Below the pieces are notes generated by a model that searched no databases, was not told where the DNA came from, and worked only from the letters and a program-made list of their open reading frames with translations. Both the position numbers and the translations under genes were made by a program. Positions 28,358 through 37,600 of a stretch of 46,637 nucleotides of DNA are shown one piece after another (position 1 is the stretch's first letter; the number at the start of each line of letters is the position of its first letter). The DNA is from Rubrivivax sp. (lineage in GTDB: Bacteria > Pseudomonadota > Gammaproteobacteria > Burkholderiales > Burkholderiaceae_C): positions 1-46,637 of the forward strand of contig JAJTDE010000014.1 in assembly GCA_021298085.1 (NCBI GenBank), in the 5' to 3' direction.

Positions 28358-29845
28358 TCAGAAGCCCATGGGGCTGGCGCAGCGGGGTTGTGTGGTCGCC
28401 TGAAGCCCAGCGCCGCCGTGGGCCGATATCGTGGCCTCCACGCCCTGCTGCAGAACCTGCGCGAGCGTGAGCACCAGCCCGCGGGCGGCGCACTGGGCGC
28501 GTGCCTGTTCGGCCACCTGCGTCATGCAGTGCAGTGTCAACGCCCGCCACTCGATGATCCAGCTGTCGCCCACTTTCCATTCGCGTTGCAGGTCGGGCGT
28601 GGCCCGCGGCACGGCGATGCCGCTGTCCAGCAGCATCGCACCCGCGCGGCCCGCGGCCAGTGCCGTCAGGCCCTGGTCGTCGGCCAGTGCCAGGCCAGCC
28701 TGGGCCAGCGGCTCCAGCAGCGAGAACACCAGCCACTGGGCCGGCTGGTGCAGTGGCAGCCAGCCGCCCGTGCCGGGGTCAACCGCCCGCTCGCCCTCGG
28801 GGGTGCCTTGGCTGCCGTGGACGCCGGGTGACGCGGCGCCGGCCCACAGGTGCGGCCAGACATCGCCCGCGGGCAGGCCGAGCACACGCCCATCGGCGCG
28901 GAAGACCTCCGCCCAGCGGCTCACCACCCGCTCCAGCACCGCCGCAGGGTCCACCGGGACGGGCCCGTCGGGCCCGGCCGGGACCCGCCACGGGTCCAGC
29001 AGCGCGTTGGGGCGTGAACCCGGGCCCTGGCCCTGGGCCTCCAGGCAGCGTCCCCAGCGCTGCAGGGTCGCCGCGCGTGCGTCCAGCCCTGGCAGGGGGT
29101 TGTGCTGGCTGGCTTGAAACAGTGCCCGCAGCGCCGCCGCATCGATGCGGCTGAGCACCCGCGCGTCGACGCGCAAGGGGTCGTCGGCGTCGGCCGAGAA
29201 GCTGCCAGCCATGAAGCCCCGGAGCAGCGCCACCGTCAGGCCTTCGCTGCCGGTCAGGCGCTCGGTAGAAACGTTGGCAGGGATGTCGACGGGGCTGGCC
29301 GGCGCGGGTTCCGCTGGCGGCGCACTCGAGGCCGACGGTGTGTCGGCGCCGTTGCCGCTGGCCTGGTTGAGCATGGCCAGCAGATCGTCGCGCCCCTGGC
29401 GGTGCACGGGCAGGGCCAGGTGGTGGACCGCGTGTGCCCGGTTGTCGTCAAACGACCAGGCCGGCCCCGCCCCATGGCCCATCAGCGCCGCTATGCACGC
29501 GAAGTCCAGCCGTGCGCGCAGTGCATCCGAAGGGCTGCGGCTGGCCAGTGCCTGCTCAAGCTCCTGGCGGCGCTGTCCGAGCTGGCCGTCAAGCTGACGC
29601 CAGACACCCAGCCCGGGCATCTGGGCGCCCATGGGGTGGCTGCACAGCCGGTCGACCAGCTGCTGCACCAACGGTGCTTGGGCTTCCGGGTGCAGCGAGA
29701 ACCAGCCCGAGCGGCCGTCGGCCACCGCGCCGGCCACCGCGGCACTGCGGATGCGGACGGTGCTGGCCAGCCACAGGCTGGCCAGCGGATCGCGGCCTGA
29801 CGGGGCTGGCAGGGGGGTGTCGGCGCTGGAAGACGGTTCGGGCAT
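28358..29845 (-). CDS. URC4/urg3-family protein (DUF1688)
   Basis: Homologue of fungal URC4/urg3, required for uracil catabolism by the URC pathway; its reaction is unknown. From ATG 29845 the product is 495 residues, against about 420 typical. Family segments are FACIAALMGHGAGPAW, SEGLTVALLRGFMAGSFSADADDPLRVD, NPLPGLDARAATL, GDVWPHLWAG, LPLHQPAQWLVFSLLEPLAQAG, LLDSGIAVPR and WIIEWRALTLHCM. Residues about 136-198 are an Ala/Pro/Ser-rich insertion splitting GPAW from SEGLTV. It is the first gene of a minus-strand run with the flavoprotein and upp, supporting a uracil-degradation operon. A URC1-type (GTP-cyclohydrolase-II-like) gene is not in the window. Confidence 0.85.
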   Translation of the reverse strand: MPEPSSSADTPLPAPSGRDPLASLWLASTVRIRSAAVAGAVADGRSGWFSLHPEAQAPLVQQLVDRLCSHPMGAQMPGLGVWRQLDGQLGQRRQELEQALASRSPSDALRARLDFACIAALMGHGAGPAWSFDDNRAHAVHHLALPVHRQGRDDLLAMLNQASGNGADTPSASSAPPAEPAPASPVDIPANVSTERLTGSEGLTVALLRGFMAGSFSADADDPLRVDARVLSRIDAAALRALFQASQHNPLPGLDARAATLQRWGRCLEAQGQGPGSRPNALLDPWRVPAGPDGPVPVDPAAVLERVVSRWAEVFRADGRVLGLPAGDVWPHLWAGAASPGVHGSQGTPEGERAVDPGTGGWLPLHQPAQWLVFSLLEPLAQAGLALADDQGLTALAAGRAGAMLLDSGIAVPRATPDLQREWKVGDSWIIEWRALTLHCMTQVAEQARAQCAARGLVLTLAQVLQQGVEATISAHGGAGLQATTQPRCASPMGF

Positions 29846-30054
29846 GGTTTGTGCAAGGCTTTCGCCCGCGGGTGAGAGCCCTGGGGCAGAGGAGGGCGCC
29901 GGCGTGGCCGGACACCGGACAACCGATCGTAGCGGCCCGCGCCCAAACCTGTGCACGGCGAGCCCTTGCGGCCTTTGACCTGGCCCGCAGTGGCAACGAA
30001 ACCACAGTTGCCCGGCGCCGCGAGCCAATGCGAGCCTTTCCGGTGCGCGCGCGC

Positions 30055-30084
30055 AGGACAAACGCCGGGCACTCGGCCTAGCAT
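30055..30084 (+). promoter_or_regulatory. Candidate promoter of the TonB receptor-BMP operon
   Basis: AGGACA (30055-30060, four of six to -35) and TAGCAT (30079-30084, four of six to -10) are separated by 18 bases. The implied start is near 30091, about 54 bases before the receptor ATG. The match is modest; the position is sensible. Confidence 0.4.
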
Positions 30085-30093
30085 CCCATTCAC

Positions 30094-30109
30094 TTGCATT
30101 TTGTTGCAA
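30094..30109. promoter_or_regulatory. Inverted repeat, possible operator
   Basis: TTGCA-N6-TGCAA (30094-30109) is a perfect five-base inverted repeat in an AT-rich patch immediately after the candidate start site of the TonB receptor operon. A repressor bound here would block transcription. The regulator is unknown; a LacI-type binder is one guess. Confidence 0.4.
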
Positions 30110-30144
30110 ACCGATCAAAGCCATCTTCTTCAGGAGCGCACCGC

Positions 30145-32481
30145 ATGTACCGTTCGACCCCCGCCCAGCCGACGCGCCTGGCCCGTGCTGCGGCCCTGGC
30201 CTGCCTGTCGCTGGCCAGCCCGCTGCTGGCCCCGCTGGCGATGGCACAGACCTCGGGCAGTACTCCAGCCGCCGAGCCCGGCCAGCTGACGGTCATCACC
30301 GTGACGGCCGAGCGCCGCGCCGAGAACATCCAGGCCATCCCGAATTCGGTCAGCACCATCGGCAACGAGCTGCTGGACACCCTGAACACCAGCGGCCAGG
30401 ACATCCGCATGCTGTCGGGCCGCGTGCCCAGCCTGAACATCGAGTCCTCGTTCGGACGGGCCTTCCCGCGCTTCTACATCCGCGGCTACGGCAACACCGA
30501 TTTCCGGCTGAACGCCTCGCAGCCCGTCTCGTTGATCTACGACGACGTGGTGCAGGAGAACCCCATCCTGAAGGGCTTCCCGGCATTCGACCTGGACCGC
30601 ATCGAGGTGCTGCGTGGCCCGCAGGGCTCGCTGTTTGGCCGCAACACCCCGGCCGGCGTGGTGAAGTTTGAATCGGCCCGTCCGCGCCTGGGCAAAACCG
30701 AAGGTTATGCCAGCGCCTCGGTGGGCACCTTCAGCACCGTCAACCTGGAAGGCGCAGCCAACCTGCCCACCGGGCCGACGTCGGCGCTGCGCATCTCGCT
30801 GCTGAACCAGACGCGCAACGACTGGGTGAAGAACACCCAGGCTGGCGAGCCCACGCAAGACCTGGAAGGCTACCGCGACAGCGCCGTGCGCCTGCAGTGG
30901 CTGACCCAGCCCAGCAAGGACTTCAGCGCGCTGGCCAACGTGCACGCCCGTGACTACGACGGCTCTGCCCGCCTGTTCCGCGCCAACATCATCAGCACCG
31001 GCAGCAACAGCCTGGTGCCCGGTTTTGACCCGAAGAAGATCTCCATCGACGGCAAGAACGAGAGCAACCTGCAGAACGTGGGCGCCAACCTGCGCTTGCG
31101 CTGGGGCCTGGGCGGTGGGCTGTCGCTGCACTCGATCACCGGCTACGAAAACGTCAACACCTACAGCCGCGGCGACATCGACGGCGGCTTCGGGGCGTCC
31201 TTCCTGCCGGCATCCGGCCCGGGTTTGATCCCGTTTGCCAGCGAAACCGCCGACGGCATCCCCAAGCACCGCCAGCTGACGCAGGAACTGCGCCTGGAAA
31301 CCGACAACAAGGGGCCGCTGAACTGGCAGGCCGGCTTGTTCTTCTTCGATGAGGACTACCGCATCGAGAGCTTCAGCTACGACTCGCTGAGCCCCACCAA
31401 TGCGCAGGATGGCTACCAGCGCATCCGCCAGAAGAACCGCGCCGTGGCGGTGTTTGGCGCGCTGAACTGGCAGCTCAATCCACAGACGCAGCTGCGCGCC
31501 GGCCTGCGCTACACCAAGGACGACAAGGACCTGACGGTCGAGGCCTACAACACCACGGCCTTTGTGCCCTGCGTGCTGGCGGCCAAGTGCACGCTGGCCC
31601 AGCTGGGGGCCCAGGAGCCCGATGGCCGGTTGGGCGCCTCGCCCAGCGACAGCAAGCTCAGCTGGGACATTTCTGGCTCCTATGCGCTGAACAAGGACGT
31701 CAACCTGTACCTGCGCGCAGCCACGGGCTTCCGCGGCAGCAGCGTGCAGAGCGCCGGCCCCTTCAACGCCAAGTCGGTCGCCGGACCGGAGAACAACACC
31801 TCGGTGGAAGCCGGTGTGAAGGCCGACCTGCTCAACCGCCGCGCGCGGCTGAACGTGAGCGTGTTCGACTACACCGTCAAGGACCTGCAGCTCACCGCCG
31901 TGGGCGGCGCGGGCAATGCCAACATCCTGCTCAACGCGAAGAAGGCCAAGGGCCGCGGCTTCGAGGCCGACATGCAGGCGCTGATCGGCGACAACCTGAT
32001 GGCCAGCCTGGGCGTGGGCTACAACGACACCCGCATCCAGGACCCCAACCTCCTGGTGGCCTTCTGCGCACAGTGCACGGTGACCGACCCGACCGTCAAC
32101 GTCGGCATGCAGGCCAACCCCTCGCTGCGGGCCCGCATCGACGGCAACCCGCTGCCGCAGGCGCCCAAGACCACGGTCAGCTTCACGCTGCGCTGGTCCA
32201 AGCCCACCCCTGACGGCGAGCTCTATGTGCTGACGGACTGGGTCTACCGCAGCAAGGTCAACTTCTTCCTGTATGAAGCGCGGGAGTTTGTCGGGCCGGC
32301 GCTCACCGAAGGTGGCCTGCGCGTCGGTTATGTCTTTGGCAAGGGCAAGTATGAAGTGGCCGGCTTTGGCCGCAACATCACCAACCAGATCCGTGTGGTG
32401 GGTGGCATCGACTTCAACAACAACACCGGCTTCATCAACGAGCCGCGCACCTGGGGTGTGCAGTTCAAGGCCAACTTCTGA
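30145..32481 (+). CDS. TonB-dependent outer-membrane receptor
   Basis: Outer-membrane active transporter of 778 residues. A signal peptide (ALACLSLASPLLAPLAMAQ) is followed by a TonB-box-like stretch (LTVITVTAERR). The plug domain includes IPNSVSTIG, FYIRGYGNTDF, DLDRIEVLRGPQGSLFGRNTPAG. A 22-strand-type barrel with alternating hydrophobics ends in the C-terminal Phe (WGVQFKANF) that marks outer-membrane proteins. ATG 30145 has a CAGGAG site. The last base of its stop is the first of the next ATG (TGATG), coupling it to a BMP-family nucleoside-binding protein. Nucleosides are therefore the inferred cargo. The barrel itself resembles generic catechol/organic-compound receptors and does not prove this. 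Confidence 0.93.
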   Translation: MYRSTPAQPTRLARAAALACLSLASPLLAPLAMAQTSGSTPAAEPGQLTVITVTAERRAENIQAIPNSVSTIGNELLDTLNTSGQDIRMLSGRVPSLNIESSFGRAFPRFYIRGYGNTDFRLNASQPVSLIYDDVVQENPILKGFPAFDLDRIEVLRGPQGSLFGRNTPAGVVKFESARPRLGKTEGYASASVGTFSTVNLEGAANLPTGPTSALRISLLNQTRNDWVKNTQAGEPTQDLEGYRDSAVRLQWLTQPSKDFSALANVHARDYDGSARLFRANIISTGSNSLVPGFDPKKISIDGKNESNLQNVGANLRLRWGLGGGLSLHSITGYENVNTYSRGDIDGGFGASFLPASGPGLIPFASETADGIPKHRQLTQELRLETDNKGPLNWQAGLFFFDEDYRIESFSYDSLSPTNAQDGYQRIRQKNRAVAVFGALNWQLNPQTQLRAGLRYTKDDKDLTVEAYNTTAFVPCVLAAKCTLAQLGAQEPDGRLGASPSDSKLSWDISGSYALNKDVNLYLRAATGFRGSSVQSAGPFNAKSVAGPENNTSVEAGVKADLLNRRARLNVSVFDYTVKDLQLTAVGGAGNANILLNAKKAKGRGFEADMQALIGDNLMASLGVGYNDTRIQDPNLLVAFCAQCTVTDPTVNVGMQANPSLRARIDGNPLPQAPKTTVSFTLRWSKPTPDGELYVLTDWVYRSKVNFFLYEAREFVGPALTEGGLRVGYVFGKGKYEVAGFGRNITNQIRVVGGIDFNNNTGFINEPRTWGVQFKANF

Positions 32482-33461
32482 TGCAGGCGGCGGTACGCCT
32501 TGGGGCGCTGGTGCTGGCGCTATGCGCCGCGGCCGGGTGGGCGGCTGCCCAGCCGGCCGTCATCTACGAACTCGGTGGCAAGGCTGACCGTTCCTTCAAC
32601 CAGGCCGCCTTCCAGGGCGCCGAGGCCTGGAAACGGCAGACGGGCAAGCCTTACCTGGAGTTCGAGATTGGCAACGCCGCGCAGCGTGAGCAGGCGGCGC
32701 GGCGGTTTGCCGAGCGGGGTGCCAACCCCATCGTGGGCATCGGCTTTCCGCAGGCCAGCAGCATCCAGACCGTGGCGCGAGACCACCCTCGCGTGGGCTT
32801 TGCCATCGTCGACGCGGTGGTCGACGCGCCCAACGTCCAGAGTTTTGTCTACCGCGAGCACGAAGCGGCGTTCCTCGTGGGCATGCTCGCGGCCATGGCC
32901 AGCCGCACAGGAACCGTCGGTTTTGTGGGCGGCATGGACATCCCCTTGGTGCGCAAGTACCTCTGCGGCTATGAACAGGGTGTTCGCCACGCCGATGCGC
33001 GCGTGAAGCGGGTGTCCGCCATGGCCGGCAGCACCCCCGCCGCCTGGACAGACCCGGCGCGCGGCGCCGAACTGGCGCGTGCGCAATTGGCGCAGGGTGC
33101 CGATGTGGTGTTTGCCGCCGCGGGCACCACCGGCCTGGGTGCGATGCAGGCCGTGCGGGATGCCGGCAAGCTCAGCATCGGCGTGGACAGCAACCAGAAC
33201 CACTTGCACCCGGGCCATGTGCTGACATCACTCGTCAAGCGTGTGGACCTGGCGGTACAGAGTGCGTTCAACGGGATCAAACCCGGGGTCACGTCCCTGG
33301 GCCTGAAAGAAGGCGGCCTGGACCTGGCGATGGACGAGCACAACCGGGCCCTGGTCACCCCGGCCATGCGCGAGCGCGTGCAGGCTGCACGCGAGGCGAT
33401 TGTCAGCGGCCGGCTGAAGGTGGTGGACTACACGGTGGCCAACCGCTGCGACCTGCCCTGA
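32481..33461 (+). CDS. BMP-family periplasmic nucleoside-binding protein, paralogue 1
   Basis: Periplasmic substrate-binding protein of the BMP/PnrA family, which binds purine or other nucleosides for ABC import. The product is 326 residues with a signal peptide ending GWAAAQ. It lacks a lipobox Cys. Family marks are VIYELGGKADRSFNQAAFQGAE, ANPIVGIGFPQA, EHEAAFLVGMLAAMAS, GFVGGMDIPLVRKY, DVVFAAAGTTG and GVDSNQNHLHPG. By eye well over half its residues are identical to the paralogue starting at 39587. No permease or ATPase follows, so it may hand cargo to the importer encoded 7 kb away. The start overlaps the receptor stop by one base. Confidence 0.92.
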   Translation: MQAAVRLGALVLALCAAAGWAAAQPAVIYELGGKADRSFNQAAFQGAEAWKRQTGKPYLEFEIGNAAQREQAARRFAERGANPIVGIGFPQASSIQTVARDHPRVGFAIVDAVVDAPNVQSFVYREHEAAFLVGMLAAMASRTGTVGFVGGMDIPLVRKYLCGYEQGVRHADARVKRVSAMAGSTPAAWTDPARGAELARAQLAQGADVVFAAAGTTGLGAMQAVRDAGKLSIGVDSNQNHLHPGHVLTSLVKRVDLAVQSAFNGIKPGVTSLGLKEGGLDLAMDEHNRALVTPAMRERVQAAREAIVSGRLKVVDYTVANRCDLP

Positions 33462-33792
33462 GCGGCCTCAGGCTCAGCCTCGCTTGCTGCGCCGCAGCCG
33501 CCAGCGGGTTGACGGCAGCCCGCGGCGACAGCCCGCTGGACAGTGCCAGCGCCAGGTGTTGTTGCTGCCGCAGCCTTTCCAGGCCCATGGCCCACCAGGA
33601 CTCGACAAAGGCCCGCTGCTTTTCCGCCACCATGGCGCGGAATTCGCGCTGGTCGCTGGCCTTGGGGGCTGCCCCGGCCAGGGCAAAGCGGGTGAGGCGG
33701 TGTGACAGCACCTGCGGCACGGCCAGGCTCAGCTCGCTGAGCTGGCGCGCGGCCGTGGTGTGGGACTTGGCGGACTTGCTGACACTGGGCAT
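33403..33792 (-). CDS. Phasin-like polyhydroxyalkanoate granule protein
   Basis: A 129-residue protein with a helical, Ala/Gln/Leu-rich body. The stretch VPQVLSHRLTRFALAG, then SDQREFRAMVAEKQRAFVESWWAMGLERLR, resembles the short phasins that bind polyhydroxyalkanoate granules in Burkholderiales. Recognition is by pattern memory, so the function is tentative. The final about 19 residues (Arg/Pro/Ser-rich) are encoded opposite the 3' end of the BMP gene. They look like read-through after loss of an earlier stop. It lies 15 bases after the dioxygenase-like gene and could share its transcript. Confidence 0.6.
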   Translation of the reverse strand: MPSVSKSAKSHTTAARQLSELSLAVPQVLSHRLTRFALAGAAPKASDQREFRAMVAEKQRAFVESWWAMGLERLRQQQHLALALSSGLSPRAAVNPLAAAAQQARLSLRPLRAGRSGWPPCSPPPSAGR

Positions 33793-33807
33793 GGCCCTTG
33801 ACCTCCT

Positions 33808-34674
33808 TCAGGGCAGGAGGAAACCCCGTACCGGCAGTGTGCCATCGCGGCGTATCCAGTTGCTGACAGCGTAGCCGGCAGAGGCGTCGCTGGCGTGCAG
33901 CGTGTAGGCCAGGCGCGAGCGTGGGCTGCGGTTGGCCTGGCTGGCATGCGGCATCAGGCCATGGAACACCACCAGCGTGCCCGCGGTACAGGGCAGCGGT
34001 ACGGCCTCTTCCCAGGTGGGCCAGGGGGTGCTGTCCAGGGGCTGCAGCCAGGTGCGCTGGCCGTCGCGGAAGAAGCGTTCGCGCAGCGCGCCCTGCGGCG
34101 GGCGGTGGCCGCCGGGCAGCATCCACAGGCAGCCGTTGTCGGTGTCGGCGTCTTCCAGTGCAAACCAGAAGCCCATCACCGCACCCTGCTCGCAGTACAG
34201 GTAACTGGCGTCCTGGTGCCAGCGCACAGCCCCGCCAATGCCCGGCTGCTTGCAGATCACCATCGATTGCCACACCTGCGGCTGCGGCATGCCCAGATCA
34301 GCGGCCAGTTCAGCCAGATCCGGGCCGTGTGAAAAGGCTTCGAAGACCGGGTCGACGTCATGCAGCGCGTGGCCGATCTTGTTGATGGCCTGCGGCAGCG
34401 GACGGTTCAGGCGCCCGTCGGCGTCCAGCGCCTCTTCCTCGAAGAAGCAGCGCACCCGGGTGTCGGAGCCGAGGAACCAGTCGTCGCCGTTGCGGCCCTC
34501 GTCCAGCGCCGCGTCGCGCGCAGCAAAGACACCCTGCACATCCGACAGCGCCGTGGTCTCCAGCAGCTGCCGGGTGCGCTGCACCACGCTGGCCACCGAC
34601 GCGGCCGAGCGAAAGCCCGGCAGCGTCAGGTAACCCTGGGCCTCGAACAAGGCCCGCTGGGCGGTGCTCAGCAC
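33808..34674 (-). CDS. Phytanoyl-CoA dioxygenase family protein
   Basis: Fe(II)/2-oxoglutarate dioxygenase of the PhyH family, 288 residues from GTG 34674. The iron ligands are His153 and Asp155 in RWHQDASYL and His243 in MPHASQANRS. Arg254, which would bind the 2-oxoglutarate carboxylate, sits 11 residues later as in the human enzyme. GCLWMLPGGHRPPQG and GTLVVFHGL are also typical. The substrate is unknown; bacterial members hydroxylate diverse small molecules. GTG 34674 starts six bases after the stop of the large TonB receptor, and no ATG is available, so coupled translation from this GTG is likely. Confidence 0.87.
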   Translation of the reverse strand: MLSTAQRALFEAQGYLTLPGFRSAASVASVVQRTRQLLETTALSDVQGVFAARDAALDEGRNGDDWFLGSDTRVRCFFEEEALDADGRLNRPLPQAINKIGHALHDVDPVFEAFSHGPDLAELAADLGMPQPQVWQSMVICKQPGIGGAVRWHQDASYLYCEQGAVMGFWFALEDADTDNGCLWMLPGGHRPPQGALRERFFRDGQRTWLQPLDSTPWPTWEEAVPLPCTAGTLVVFHGLMPHASQANRSPRSRLAYTLHASDASAGYAVSNWIRRDGTLPVRGFLLP

Positions 34675-34681
34675 GGGGGTG

Positions 34682-37600
34682 TCAGAACGAGTAGCGCAGC
34701 GTGATCTGCACCGCCCATTGCGATTCGCCGGCCGTCTGGCGGGTGGTGAGGTCTTGCAGGCTGCCCACCCGGTAGTTGTAGCGGCCCTGGGCATCCACCC
34801 CGGCAAAGTTGACAAAGCTGCGGGTCGACGGGAAGGCGACCTCTTCGATGTGGCCCCAGCGGCTGTTGATCAGGTTGCCCACGTTGAGGATGTCAAAGCT
34901 GATCATCCCCTTGTGGCCGGCCTTGAAGCCCGGCAGTTCCTGGCTGAAGCGGACGTCGAAGGAGTTGACCCAGGGCGCCATCGCCGCGTTGCGACCCACC
35001 ACCCCGCCCTTGGCGGCCGCCAGGGCCGGGTTGGCGTCGACGATCTGCCAGAAGCGCGTCTCTTCGGCGGCGCCGCCAGCAAACACCACTTCGCCGGAGC
35101 CCGGGCCCTTCGGGATGTACATCAGGTCGTTGCCAACCACGCCGTCGCCGTTCATGTCGTTCAGGAAGGTCCAGCTGTAGGGCTTGCCCTTGCGGCCTTC
35201 GTAGAACAAGCCGAAGCTGGTGCGCAGGTTGCTGTCAAACAGGTTGCGTGCCCAGCTCATGCTGGCGCTGACACGGTCGCGGATCAGGTAGTTGGAATTC
35301 GACGCCACGTCCTCGTTCGGGTTGAACACCGCGCGGCTGACCCAGTTGGAGTTCGACACCGACGACGTCAGCGGGCTCACCTCGGTGGCGGATGTGCGGG
35401 TGTAGGCCGCGCTCCAGCTCAGGCCCATCGCGCGGGACTGGCTCAGCGAAAGCGTCAGGGCTTCGCCGCTGCCATTCTTGGTGGGGCTGGCGACCAGCAC
35501 GTTGTTGAAGTTCGGGTTGCTCAGGGCACGGGTGCGCGATTGGCCGGAGGGAATGGCGCAGGCCCCGGTGGTGATGGCGCCGCCGGTGGTGTTCCAGCAA
35601 TCGGTGGCCAGGCTGCGCGGCAGGAAGAACAGTTGCCGTCCATCCGGCCCGACCGAGGTCGGTGCGCCGAGGTTCAGGTGCTGGTGGAACACGCCGTCGT
35701 GCGTCCGTGTGTAGAGCCACTCGGCGCCGAAGGTCATGCGGCCGACCACGGGCAGCGCGGGCAGTTCGGTGTCAAACGCCAGATTGGCCTTCCAGACGGA
35801 CGGCTGCGCCAGGTCCTTGGCGAGGAAGTCGACGTTGGCCGCGGGCGGCTGGCCGGTCAGCGTGGGCTGGGTGTCGGGGTTGGCGTTGAAGCGGGCGTTG
35901 GCGGTGCCGCAGCTGGTGAAGTTGGCGCAGCTGTACGTGCCGACCGCCGCACCGGTGTTGCTGAAGGGGTTGGACAGCCAGACGTTGGCGGCTGCACCCT
36001 GGAACAGGCCGGCACCACCGCGCACCTGCATGCGGCGCTCGGGGTTGCCCAGGTTCCAGTTGAAGCCCAGACGGGGTTGCACCAACTGCTTGCCGTCCAG
36101 CGTCACGGTGTTGTCCAACCCGAAGCCGCCGCGGTTGCGCACGACGTTGGTCCCGCTCACGCCACCAGCCACCGTCGGCGCCGCTGCCGCCGCGCTGTAC
36201 AGCGGTTTCTCCGGCACGTCCTGCTGGTCCACCCGAACGCCGAACATCACGTTCAGGTTCTTGTTCAGCTTGAAGGTGTCCTGCAGAAACAGGCCGGTGT
36301 TGGTGTAGCTCCAGACGGCCACGGCGTCGTTGATGCTGCGCCCGGCCAGCGGCAGCTGGACCTGGTACAGCGACGGACGGCCCAGGCGGAAGTTTTCCAG
36401 CGCCGCGGCCGCCACCACGTCGGCTGACGCGGTGGTGCAGTTGACGGCGGTGGCCTGGAAGCTGTAGGTGCCGTTTTCGCACTGGAAGCGGTACTGGCCG
36501 TTGGTGTCCTGCAGGAAGGCGTTGTAGATGTCGTTCTGCGCAAAATCGGCGCCAAACTTGACCTCGTGGTCACCGCGCACCCAGGTGGCGCCCAGGTAGC
36601 CATCCACCGTCTTGGTGCGCAGCACGTTGAAGTGGCGGCTGCGCTCGGTCCCGAAGTTCAGGTCACGGCTGTTGGCGTTGGTGCCGGCGGGTGAACCCGC
36701 CGGCAGCGCACCGGCGTAACGCAGGGTGATCTGGGGCAGGCGCGTGCCGTTGACCGGGGTGGGCACGCTGTCGTAGTCGCGGCTGCTGAGCTTGAGTTCA
36801 GTGCTGAAGCTGGGTGACCAATCGGCAAACCACTGGCCCACCACACTCTCGACCGTCTTCACCTGGTTGTACCAGAACGAGCTCAGCGACAAGGTGTTGG
36901 CGCCAAACATGCTGTTGGCGGTGATGATGGGCTCGGTCTGGTCGGTCTTGGTGTAGCGCAGGCTGGCGCGGTGGTCGTCGCTGATGTTCCAGTCCAGCTT
37001 GAGCAGCGCGTCCTTCACCACCACCTGCACGTTGCCAGGAATCTCGGAACCGCCGATGTCCATGCCCCAGGTGCTGCGCGCCACGCTGATCACGTCAGTG
37101 ATCATCTGCGGCGTGATGCCCACGTTGGTGGCCGCACTGCCGATGGGCCCGAAATTGGGGCGTGTGCGGTTGCTCTTGTATTCCTCGTAGGCCGAGAAGA
37201 AGAAGAGCTTGTCCTTGATGATCGGGCCGCCGAGCGTGAAGCCCACGGTGGTGTCACGCGACTTGGGCGGATCAAAGAAGGTGTCGGTGGTGCGGTTGTA
37301 GCGTTGGCCGGCAAACTGGTCGTTGCGCCAGGCGTAGTACAGGCTGCCTTTCAGGTCATTCGTGCCGCTCTTGGTGACGGCATTGATGTTGGCGCCGGTG
37401 TAGCCCTTCTGCGTGACGTCGTAGTTGGAGATATTGACCTGCACCGAATCGATGGCGTCGATGGAGATCGGCTGCTTCAGCGTGGGCAGGTTGTTCGACT
37501 CCAGGCCGAAGGTGTCATTGGTGGTGACGCCGTCGATGGTGATGGAGTTGTAGCGGGTGTTCTGGCCCGCGGCGGAGATTTCACCGCGCTCCTTGTCGGT

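Noticed and set aside
34664-36427. 587-codon plus-strand frame opposite the Oar-like receptor
   Set aside because: Composition is that of antisense GC-rich sequence; the minus strand encodes an unbroken 1147-residue receptor.
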